A DNA stretch of 64,000 bases from Apostichopus japonicus (Eukaryota; Echinodermata; Holothuroidea; Aspidochirotida; Stichopodidae), in assembly GCF_037975245.1 (NCBI RefSeq), contig NC_092583.1:13421764-13485763 (forward strand). Direction: 5' to 3'. Under the pieces are notes generated by a model that saw nothing but the letters and a program-made list of their open reading frames with translations, was not told the DNA's origin and ran no database searches. Below are positions 33,701 through 45,700 of this stretch, one piece after another. A program made the translations under genes and the position numbers. How positions within the stretch are numbered: position 1 is the first letter of the stretch; every line of letters begins with the position of its first letter.

Positions 33701-36700
33701 ACAATACCTAGCGTTATGATATTTCAGTGCACACATATGATAGTAGTAAATGAAGTAGCTGCATGTAATTAAACAAAATACTTTGTGTTCATTGAGCACT
33801 ATAGCTGCAAGAATGTTTGCAGACAATGGTAAGGGAATCTTAGCCAATCAAATCACAGGAAATTTGGGAATGCATCACTGACTACTTTCAGCATGAAAAT
33901 CTTTGTAATCGGAGTGTTGTTAACTCTGTACTTTGCGTTTGATTGTTATGATTTATTTGTTTTCAAACAAATTCAATCACCTGTGAAAAGGAATGGAAAA
34001 ATCTTGGTTCTTTTGAGAAGTTGTGGTTTTTGGTTCCTTGCCAAAGGCCCAAGGAATCAATGCGATGGTACCTGATGGCATCTGTGTGCGTGTGTATTGG
34101 TGTATGTGACACCTTGACTTGTAAACATGATATCTCATGAACCAAAGTTGCTTAAACTTAAACTTAGTATGTTGGTAGCCTTTGGTAAGCAGATGATTCC
34201 CTCTTGTTTTTCATGGAGATCAAAGGTCATTTGAGGTCAACGGGTCAAAGACTGAAAACCTTGTAAACACCATTTCTCAACTAAAAGTTGCTTGAACTTT
34301 AAACTTAATATAATGGTAGCCCTTAGTAATTGTATTTTCTCTATATTTTCCCATGGAGGTCAAAGGTCATTGTAGGACACCAGGAGTCAAAAGCTGAAAA
34401 ATTTGTAAAACACAGTACCTCTAGAAATAAATGTTGCTTGAACTTTAAACTTGGAATGTTGGTAGCTCTTGGTGATCGAATGTTCCAATATTTTTTCCTC
34501 ATGAGGTCGTTTGAGGTCACCAGAGGTCAAAGGCTGAAAACATGGTAAATACCTTATCTCAAAAAAACATTGTAGACACGATATCTCAAGAAGTAAAAGT
34601 TGCCTGAACTTTAAACTTGGTATGTTGGTAGGCCTTGGTAAGCAGATGATCGCTATTGTTTTTCATGGAGGCCAAGGGTCGTTTCAGGTCAATTGCACGT
34701 TACAGTCAGAATATGCCTTATAATGCAGAAGTGCAGTGATGTTTATTTGACCTTCAGCCTTCTTTGCATAGGTACACATTTAATCAATCTGTTAGTAAGC
34801 TTGCACATGAAACAGGTCTGGTTTTAGTTGCGAAACCAGTTTTTGCCGACAGAATTTCCGTTCTTTATTTTATTTTAAGAAAACCAAAGAAAAAAATTGA
34901 GTTGCAAATACTGGAAAAACATGTAAATCTGCTATCCATCATGTGTTCACTTTGGTTTCTATTCACTGTTCTTTTTGCAATATGAATGTAAATTGCAACA
35001 AGAGAAAGGTTTTCTGCTAGAAGACATTGTCCGCTATGATCAGCACACACCATGCACCAGTGCTTGAGTCTGGATAGCTAGGCCTAACATTAGGCTATGC
35101 AGCCCTTATATGCATGCATCTGTTAGGTTAAACAACTTCCTACCATACCACTACTATATTACGATCAATGTGTAACAACACCTAATACTAGATATTTGAG
35201 TGCAATACTAGATATTTGAGTGCACTCATATGATAGCCTATATAGTAAAAAACTGCTATTTCTAAACGGGACAGTAAAGCTACAGTACAAGTAGTGCATT
35301 TAAACAATATTTGTTTCATTGAGCATTATACATGCAAAAATATTTGCAGATAATGGTAAGGGACTATTAGCCAATATCGCAGGAAATTTGGAAATGCATC
35401 ACTTACCACTTTCAGCATGAAAATCTTTGTAATGGGAGTGTTGTTAACTCTGTACTTTGTGGTTGATTGTTATGATTTATGTGTTTTCAAAACAAATTCA
35501 ATCATCTGTGGAAAGGAATGGAAGAATTCTTGGTTCTTTTGAGAAGTTGTGGTTAATTATACTATAATTATATTAATAGTACTCAGGCCTCAAATTTCAC
35601 GGCGGCCATGGTTGACGGTGCCCTTCCAACTGGCCTTGGTGCCTATAGGAAATAAGGTGTCTGTGTAAAATTAATTGTGACATGCTTTTGCTTTAGCTAG
35701 GGTTTGCAGTAGCAGCGCGAATCGCGCAAACAGTTCTCACAATCCTGCATAAAATTTGAAGCAGTGCGGGAGGGTCGCACACAATCACCGGGAACTTTTC
35801 GCCCAGTTACTGCCAAGTTACTGCCTCCACTAAGCAATTTCAGTACCAGCGACAAGTACCTAAAATCCCTGCAAATCTCCAACGATGGTATCCTAACTTT
35901 ACACTAAGTCAACATGGAAATCTACTTAATTTGCCATATGTTTATTCTCTCAAGTTGTGTCGCAAATAAAAATAAAATAATCCATGAAAAACTGTAATCT
36001 TCAACCACATGTTAGCCTAACAACCACACTAAGTCAATTGGAAATGTAGCCTAACCATCGGTTTGCCCCCAAAAAAAACTTTGCGTAGCTTTGTTTACAT
36101 ACTTTCCTTGCTGCGCAGCGCTATCGTCCCGCACATGGTAGCCGAACACGACACGTAGTCAACTGAAATCTAGCCTAAGCATCTCTTTGTGTGCTGATTT
36201 TGTGACGCAGTTAGCTAGAATAAAAATATCCATGAAATACTGCAACCTTCGACCACATGTTGGCCTAACAACCACACTAAGTCAATGGGAAATGTAGCCT
36301 AACCATCGGTTTGCCAAAAAAAAAAACTTTGTAGCTTTGTTAACAACTTTCAATTTGCTGGAAATTGGCAGTTGTTTGGAAAATATGTGCTATGTCTTAA
36401 AGAGGGAATGTTGTATTTTATGTACACCGTTGCTGTGGCAATGGAATGAAGGTTTTAACTTTGATTACTTTCAGCGGTATAATAATTTTGTAATTGGTGG
36501 CAGGGTTCGGTTTCTTCCGGAAGAAATTTATTTCTTCCGGGGACGTGGAAGAAACTGGAAGAAACCTGTTTCTTCCAGGTTTCTTCCAGTTTCTTCCGGA
36601 AGAAACTGGAAGAAACCGGAAGAAACTGTGAAAATTGGCATATATGCAGCACAGCCCACATACATGATAAAGAGACAAATAGCTTACCACCATCTGACTG

Positions 36701-39700
36701 AAATGCATGCCATTGAAACCATCAAAATATGATATTTTTGTTTTGAATATAATTTTGGTTTTTTTTCTAGACCAAAAGATGTTTGCTTATAAATCACAAT
36801 ATTGAAGGACTACTTATCATCTCGCGATCCCCCCATCAACCAGAATTGCATAACTGGCCATACTTTATGAATGATTAACCTGGATTGGCCCATGCACTGA
36901 GGATTTAATACAATGAATACCAAGCAAATAGCCGAACAATACAGATCTATTAGATTTTGGCAACTCCCTAAATTGCAACTTGTAGTTAATAAGAGGACTT
37001 GTCATCCCAACAGCAAAAGAACAAACATCCACAATTAAACACAGCTGACCATGAGCCAGCCCTCATTTCACACTACAACTTCAAGTCTAATCTGTAACCC
37101 TCATGAGTTCAATCTCCACAAAATATGGTCAAGTAGTGGTCAATGTAATCGTAGTAATGAGGGTGCATTGTAGTAGGCCTACACTAGTTTCCAGGGAACA
37201 CTCCCTCCACTCAGAAACTAGTTTTTAACTAAGAAATGGGCTATAATCAGGACCATTCTGGTCTGCAAAATATTGCTTGCCCATAGTTGTTCCCTTAATT
37301 GTCCGATGCTACAGTAGCCTAGTACTATATTGTGTACAGTATATGCTGGAGGCAGGTCATGTGCTCCAAACCTAGATATAAAGTACCTAGATGACACTAT
37401 AGTGCTTCTTGTCCATTTATTACATAGTTAGACATCATTGCAGGTTGTTATGAAACTTTATGAACAGTTTTTCCCCAAAAAATGAGTTTCTTCCATTTTG
37501 TCCGGAAGAAACTGGAAGAAACCTATTTCTTCCGAGTGGAAAAAACCGCGGTTTATTCCGCGGTTTTTTCCACCCCCGGAAGAAACCTGCGAACCCTGAT
37601 TGGTGGTGAGTGAGTTTATCCACACACGAAAAAATACATGAATCAAGGAAAAGGGCATCTTCAATGGAATTAAACCTGTGTTTTCTATTTCAGTTGATGG
37701 GTTATTGGTTTTTCGTCATATATTCGGTAGCTTGACGTTATTTGCTGTACGATCGAAAAATTTTGCGATTAATCTTAAAGTGAATTTGCTATATGGTCGC
37801 AGCACTAGGAAGAGGGTAATTGTGCTTACTTTATCCTGTTGAATGCTTACAACCATTTCCGTAAACAGCATATTGAAATTAAGAAAAGAGCCCCCTTAAA
37901 CCTTAAAAAAGCCCCCGTAAATACATTAAGAGGGGCGTTTTTAACTTTTCATGTTCCAAAATAGCCCCAGAGCCAAATCTTAATTCCTACCCTACAGGGA
38001 GTGTTTCGTGTGTAAAAAAACGGGAAAATAACCGAACACGTACATCACATTCTCTATGATCAAACTCACATAGCACGTCAGTTGGACTTAACTTGCTGTT
38101 TTTTAAATAATTTATCAGTATCAATAAACAAGTTTAAAAGAACTTGCTGTTGTTAGTAACATTTTCAGCATTAACCCTATAAGTCTAACCACCCCTATAA
38201 CAACCCATCAAACTCAAAAAGGCATTTTTGGTTGAATATTATTCTGTTCAATTAGTGTTGGCATGGGTTGAGGATAACTCCAGTAAACTGATAAGGGTTT
38301 ACAGTTTCCAAGAGATACCCCCATAATCAGAGTCTGTCCATAAATTTATGAGTTGAGTTACCATAATGATGGTTGATTTTGCTAAGGGTGAGGAAGGATT
38401 CGAATTAGAGTAGGGGTTAAATAAATCTATTGACAAAAAAGAAAGCAAAGTGAGAGAGACCACCTTCTACTAAAATTGTTTCATGATGTTTATTCTTTAT
38501 GGCCTTGTTGCCCTTCTTTAAGATGCAAGTTGGCATTGGTGCCTTACCTCATGGCCTTGGTGCCCTTTAAAAATTTGCCCCATTCAAGGCCAATGTGGCC
38601 TTGCCCTAAAAATTGTGAAATTTGAGCCCTGAGTACTTATAGTGCAATGGCACCAGTCTGTAATTATGAAGAAGTGACAAGGGCAAGTAACTGGAGATCT
38701 TAGTTCAGGTAATCCTGCAAGCCTCACACTACTATCTTGATCTCACAGTATCAGAATCCTTCGTTAAAGTTTGGATGGGGGGGGGGTTCAGGATTGCAGT
38801 CTGATCCTGAGTATGGGCAGGGGTCGAAATTTACGCTATTCCGCTATCCCGAGATAGTGAAATCATGAACGGAATACCAAGTTGCTTGGGTTCACTATTC
38901 CGTATGGATCGTGCTAAAAGTGATAGCTAAAAACAAACTTTGACAAATCCATCTAAATTTACTTGCCTGTCACTAGTCAGGCAACAATTTTAATTTTATT
39001 TGTTTCCCGGGCGTTAAAACTTGCCTAGAAATACAAAAGAAACTCTCTTTACACGTGAGTTGCAGTTACGTACAGTACATACATGTTCCGTAGCCAACTG
39101 CACTTGCACAGTATAGCAAGCCTTACATTTTCCTCTGATTTATTGCACCTTACACGTTCCGTATACCATCGCGTATGTAGGGAAAATTATCACCTCGTGG
39201 GTAACAGTTAGTATAGTGTTGAAAATCCTTGTTCAATTTTCCGCGAACACACTAAAAACAACTGCCGATTTCCCGATTTTGGTTATATTTTTCGGGCAAG
39301 TCGTTTCAGCCCCAAAATCAAATAAGGCTCCTACGCCTATGCTTGTGGGTGTCCAGGGCGAAGGCCCCCGGAAAATATTGGTAATTTTGCCTGTCTGGCG
39401 ATAAAAATTAGCAGTTGAAGATGAAAGATAATAACAAATTTTGGAATTTAAATTGTCACGAAACTGATGAAAATTTTAAAATGACAAGTTGGAGACTGTA
39501 GCAATATTATGTTATGAAAAGAGATTTAAATTGTCTTACAATCTTTAAAAAGTTTAACTTACAAAACTTCCGATATTATTAAACAAACAACGTTCGGCAA
39601 AGGCCCGTTTCTAGACCGCCATATTATAACAATGAATATACGTAAATCAGTTTACAACTGCAGTGTTTACCCCTACTTAAATACTACGTTAGGCTACACA

Positions 39701-42700
39701 TGTGCTGCGAATTTTCCCAAGTACCTTGCCAAACAACTGAGCTCATCCCCTGTCTAACACCTGTTTGTTAACATTTTTTGGCACGTTTCCGAGAAATGTT
39801 ACATGGGGTTCAACTGTTTTGGCTCCATTGTAGAATTATTTAGGTCAGTCAGTAAAGGATCAGTAAAGTAATGCGAAATATTATCTTAGGCTTTCAAGAA
39901 ATGTAGGTAAAATATCCCCGTAACATTTAGATAAGTAAAACACACCTCAAGCCAACCAACTCCTCCGCATGAACAAAACAATATATTCCCCATGATACAC
40001 GAGGCACAGTCCATACTATACAAGCATAGCACGATATCAAGGCCCCTATATAGTTACCATCTTTATGAAAGTAACCCTTGTAATGACATGTTTTAGGCCA
40101 CTTGACAGGATTCACTAAATGCTTAATATTGTTTCCATGTTCTTGTAGAAAACGTCAACTTCGCAAAATACAGTAAGTTGTGTTTTGTAGTTACGTGTGA
40201 TCCGTAACCGACGAGGTGGTTAGGCTATTTGCTATACACTTAACTATGGTAGGATATTATTTTTGCGTATTTTTGGAAATTCTAGAAAATACTTTTTCTC
40301 CCGCTTAACACCAGATGTGGTCTTACGGTTTATTCATAAATGGGTGTACTAGAGCCTTGTTTACATGACATTAGTTGCATTTAGCACGATATGCCAGATT
40401 CGCGTGAATTTTTCGAAAGTGTTTAGCTCGATCTTTTCGTAAAATTTGAAAGGTGTACCAACTTACTTTTTGTACACAATTGGCATTTTCTCTACTGATT
40501 TTCGTTTTTTTCCCCCTCTATACAGTGAAGTTAATACGTTGTGCATTGAGTATAAACTTAACGCGAATGCAAGTAAACGATGCGGGGACTTCCAGCAGAC
40601 AAATGTTTTCTCTGCGGGATTACTGAGTCTGTTGAAGGGAATCCCGCACATTAGAGGGAACGCTGAACTGAAGTCAAATTCATACGAAAGAAAACGTTTA
40701 CTAACTATTCTATATAACTGTCTATTCTACAAACTTAAATATTATCCCCCGTAGGACCTCTTGCGAGGTCGAACAGGGGTAAACTCCTTTATTGTTGTTG
40801 TTTACTAACTAACATACAATATAAATTTAAAAAATTGTGGAATGGCAATATTGTTCAAAACAATTCCCGCGAGGCTGATTTATTACAGTCCTTCCCGCGC
40901 TGGGCCGTAGATGTCCGTGTGACCCATATACCCTGAAGTGTGTGAAACTAGCCTTTGACATTGCCCTTGTGAGTGGGTTTTACAACCTGCTTCCTGGGTT
41001 ACATGCTCTCTTGCCTCAGTACACAAAACACTAATGATTATCAATAACCCAACAAAAGACTCAACATATAATTTTGTTATGTTTTTTTCTTCTTTTTATT
41101 GTTTCAAAGGAATAGTGGAAAATGAGTCGGAATAGTGTATTTTCAAATCCATTATTCCGCTGGAATAGTGGTAAATATTCTAAATTTCGACCCCTGATGG
41201 GTGTTAACACTACCACATTGATGGTCCCTGTGGTATTAGATCCCACTTGCTAATACCAGGTATGAACAAGGCATATGTGTTTGGCTATAAATAGTAAACT
41301 TTGATAATTTCTCTCCCACAGATGTGACGTGTTCATCAAGTCAGTTTACATGTGGTAATGGAAATTGCATCCCAGACTTCTGGATCTGTGACGGCTATTC
41401 CGATTGTTCTGATGACTCTGATGAAGAAGAATGTGGTACGGCAGATTCACTTTAATAAATATATAAGTTTGTTCTTTGTTCTTCCATTGTTCATACTATG
41501 ATGTTTATCTAGGTGGACTGTTTACAATCTGTGGAGTGTGAATTCAAAGTGGATGTGTCCGGAGCCTATAGTTAGTTTTCATGCATTATGTGCTCAATGA
41601 CACTGAGGGGTGGGATCTGGAGGGTCACTGCTCACCCCTCATGGAAGATCCAGGATTGTAGGCTAAAAGTTTGCACAGAGTTGATATTTGCATATCGGCT
41701 CTAAAGAAGTCCTACACTGTCCACCATGTGGGGTTTTACTCTGTACGTTCACAAGTCCTAATTGTTTTAGGAGGTTGGAAGATTACACCCACCACCAGGC
41801 AATCTTGTATCTGTTTGTTTAAAAGTATATAGTGAAGTTGCCAAGCCAAGCTGAGGGGATTGGAGGGTCCCTCCATCAACTATGAAGTTCACTAAGAAAT
41901 CAAATGAGAAACACTGCAATGTCCTGGATGATTCTCTCTAGCAAACTTAATGGTGCCTTCTTGCAGCTGCTGAGGCCAAGAATATTCTGTAAAATGTTAC
42001 CCCTTGGTTAATTATACTAATTATATTAATAGTACTTATAGTGCAATGACACCAGTCTGTAATTATGAAGAAGTGACAAGGGCAAGTAACTGGAGATCTT
42101 AGTTCAGGTAATCCTGCGACCCTCACACTACTATCTTGATCTCACAGGATCAGAATCTTTCCTTAAAGTTTGGAGGGGGGGGGGGTCAGGATTGCAGAGT
42201 CTGATCCTGAGTATGGGTGTTAACACTACCACATTGATGGTCCCTGTGGTATTAGATCCCACTTGCTAATACCAGGTATGAACAAGGCATATGTGTTTGG
42301 CTATAAATAGTAAACTTTGATGTAATTTCTTTCCCACAGATGTGACGTGTTCATCAAGTCAGTTTACATGTGGTAATGGAAATTGCATCCCAGACTTCTG
42401 GATCTGTGACGGCTTTTCCGATTGTTCTGATGACTCTGATGAAGAATGTGGTTGTACGGCAGATTCACTTTAATAAATATATAAGTTTGTTCTTCCATTG
42501 TTCATACTATGATGCATTTGTTAATCTAGGTGGACTGTCCACAATCTGTGGATTATGACCCAAAGTGGATGTGTCCGGAGCCTATAGTTAGTTTTCATGC
42601 ATTCTGTGCTCAATGAACCTGAGGGGAGGGATCTGGAGGGTCACTGCTCACCCCTCATGGAAGATCCAGGATTGTAGGCTAAAAGTTTGCACAGCGCTGA

Positions 42701-45700
42701 TCTTTACATATCGGTTCTAAAGAAGGCCTACACTGTCCACCATGTGGGGTTTTACTCTGCACGTTCACAAGTCCTAATTGTTTTAGGAGGTTGGAAGATT
42801 ACACCCACCACCAGGCAATCTTGTATCTATTTGTTTATATAGTGAAGTTGCCAAGCCAAGCTGAGGGGATTGGAGGGTCCCTCCATCAACTATGAAGTTC
42901 ACTAACAAATAAAAAGAGAAACAGAGAACCCAAATAGGGTTTTAAGTTTGGCATAATTTTTTCAACATCTTCATGCTGCAATGTGCTAGATGATTCTTTC
43001 TAGCAAACTCAATGGTGCCTTCTTGCAGCTGCTGAGGACAAGAATAATCTGTAAAATGTTACCCCATTGTTTGTTTAATTGACTCATCTGGCAAAAAATG
43101 TCCTTTCAGCCGCCCACTATTCATATACAAACAACCAAATGAAACATTGGCTTAGTTACAGATTTACAATGCAGCTATAGATTTGTCACTTTGAAATTAC
43201 AGCAAACTTGGGAATGCCTTTACCTTAAATCTGTTACAGTAAATTTCAGTACACTACAGTTGAGCACTGTGTCAAAAGATAAGCTGCAGCAGCTGCAAAT
43301 TCCCCTGCAGCAAGGATGAATCAATATAAAACAAAAGAGATTATCTCGGAAACCAGCAGTTCCAATTGTATGAAACTGCACAGCTTAAAAGATTTCATCC
43401 TACACAGCCTGGCTGCAGGATGCTGCAACCCTCAACATCCTACTTTTGAAATAGTGTCTAATCACATTTGATGCCAATGAAACATTGAATATGAAACCAA
43501 GAAGATGGTTTGAAAGGAAATATGTATGACTAACCAATTAAGTTTTTATTGATGATAATATGGAAATCATTTCTCTGCAATTTTGCTGCAATTCATCATT
43601 TTGCTCCAAAATTTTGGAAATTATGACAATCTGATGCGAATGTAATCAAACATTTGTTGCAAATGTGTTGAACCGAAGAGATTGAAGTGATCATCATATC
43701 ATCTCGATGGAGTTGTTAAATTGATGACATTTTCTAAATAACCATTTTTGTCAGCTTATTTTGTTGGAAATGGTTACTAAATTTACAGAAATAACTTGTA
43801 CATTTTGATGACACCTAAAAGTTTCCATACGATGAAGCACAAACCATTTGCAACCATCAGTGGAAGAAATAGACTAATTTTGGTAATTTATAGTAATGAG
43901 AAATGATTACTCTATATAATCAACATTTTTTTCCATTATTTCCCTTTTTATCTCCCTTTAGATGAAATTCAATGTTCATTTTTGGAATTTGAATGCAGAA
44001 GTGGAACACCCAAATGTATTTTCTTTTTTTGGGAATGCGATGGAATAGCCGACTGTCAGGATGACTCAGATGAATTATTCTGTTGTGAGTTGATACGTTT
44101 TGCCATTTACATATTGATTTCAGCAGGGAGATGAAACTACTTTAAAGGTTCCAAGATGGAAGAGGTTTTACAACGGTTGTAAGATTTCCTTTGGATGAAG
44201 TTAAAATAAAAACAAATAATAATAACAACAAACAGTGGTATTGTGCCGACATACATAAAAAAGACGCTCATGACAGTTTGAGACAACAGCATGTAGAGAC
44301 AAAGCTTCAGGCAACCAATCATTAATGTGAAAGAAAAACAAACCAATAATTTTACAAAATGGGGAGTATACTTTTTATATTTTGTTACTTTTTTCTTAAT
44401 TCTCAGCTGATAACACCTGTCCTGAGGATCAGATTCCATGTGTAGGTGGTACCTGCATAGATTTTGATTTACGATGTAATCATGAAGATGATTGCCCCGA
44501 AGGGGGTGATGAAGGCAGCATGTGTTGTGAGTATGACTTGATGAAGATTCTAAAACCTGTGGCACACTGCCTGACTGATCATGCCTGATCCGACTCAACT
44601 CCAACACTTCTTGGTGGAAAATTGTGTATAGTAGGGCAGTCGGCTTAAGAGTACCACTGATCAGGAAGTGTTTTCTGGAGTGATAAAAGGCAGTTTGCTG
44701 CAGTTCACATCAAAAACTGTCCTGTAATAACAAATGCATGACACGATCACAGTATGCATGTGACCTAAACAAGCACTGGTCGTTAACAGATAGAATTCAT
44801 TGTGTGCACTTAATTATCAGTCGTTTGGTGTGCAGGGCTGGTCAGTTGTTAGACTATGAGGTCAATGAACAACCATCATAAACTAGGTTATGGTAGTCGA
44901 GTTGAGTCGTGTAGCCAGTCTGGCATTGTGTGGCCTGCTTAAGGCCCTGTCACATCTCACCGGATTGCAATAACGGAGAGCGAACGAAGACAAAAAATGG
45001 CACACCGTTGATGTACGTTAGTATCCCTTTAGTCTTCAGTTCTCTCCTCTGTCCGTCAACGTTTCATTAATGGGAAGGTCCGGTTTGTCCGGCGTCAATT
45101 TTGAACATGCACAAAACTTAGAACGGGCATCCTCTGAAAAATGTCTCTCTTATTTATTCGTTACTAATCTGTCAAGCTTCCGTTTTATCAGTTTCTCATG
45201 CGTTTTGTTCGCTCTGTACGCGTTTGTCCTACTGTATTTCTCCTCCGTTCGTCTCTGGTTATTGCTATTGCTCACCGGATCATTAACGGACAAAGAACGG
45301 ATGAAACGTAGAAGTGCAGTACATAAAACACATAAACTTTCCTTTTTATTTTTATTGCTATAGTGACTACAAATCATAAGTTGAGTAGACGATATATTTA
45401 TCATATGGTGAGCGTTCTTTTCAATCTGCAGGCCGCAAACTCTGGAACATTCCTCCCACCCACATTAGGAATGCCCCTATCATAGACAATTTTCAAAGCG
45501 TCTTAAAAACTCACTTATACACGTGCTACCCTCATTGGACTTATAATAAGTATCATTGTCGTCGTCATCAGTGGTTAGTGATGGTGACTGTGTCGTTCTG
45601 CTTGCATATGCAAGTACATATGGGTTGCTGCAATATGAGATTTGTCTTATTAATGTATCTTAATATTCTCTCCATCAGAACAAAAGAAAGAGCAATTCAG

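Larger units (their letters stand above)
30163..41321 (+). other. Second intron of gene 2 (11.2 kb)
   Basis: Holds several mosaic repeats, the AGGTCA-type tandem array, and most of duplicate A of the LDLa duplication with its two insertions. No LDLa-like exon was found inside. Confidence 0.7.
35551..43069 (+). repeat. Tandem duplication of ~1 kb carrying an LDLa exon
   Basis: Copy A: 35551-35583, 38632-38817 and 41197-42005 (with exon 41322-41435). Copy B: 42006-43069 (with exon 42340-42450). The copies match through intron, exon and intron. Copy A is split by two transposons; copy B shows both sites uninterrupted (AGTACTTATAG at 42031, GTATGGGTGTT at 42211). So duplication came first and insertions later. 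Confidence 0.95.

Noticed and set aside
36418-36732. Open frames with repeated [13 protein letters not shown]
   Set aside because: They arise from the palindromic GGTTTCTTCC/GGAAGAAACC array of a transposon; both strands give similar text.
44137-44607. 156-codon open frame on the - strand
   Set aside because: It overlaps exon 6 of gene 2 on the opposite strand; a shadow frame with no recognisable domain.
45070-45363. 97-codon open frame
   Set aside because: Hydrophobic low-complexity translation of repeat-like DNA; no homolog recognised.
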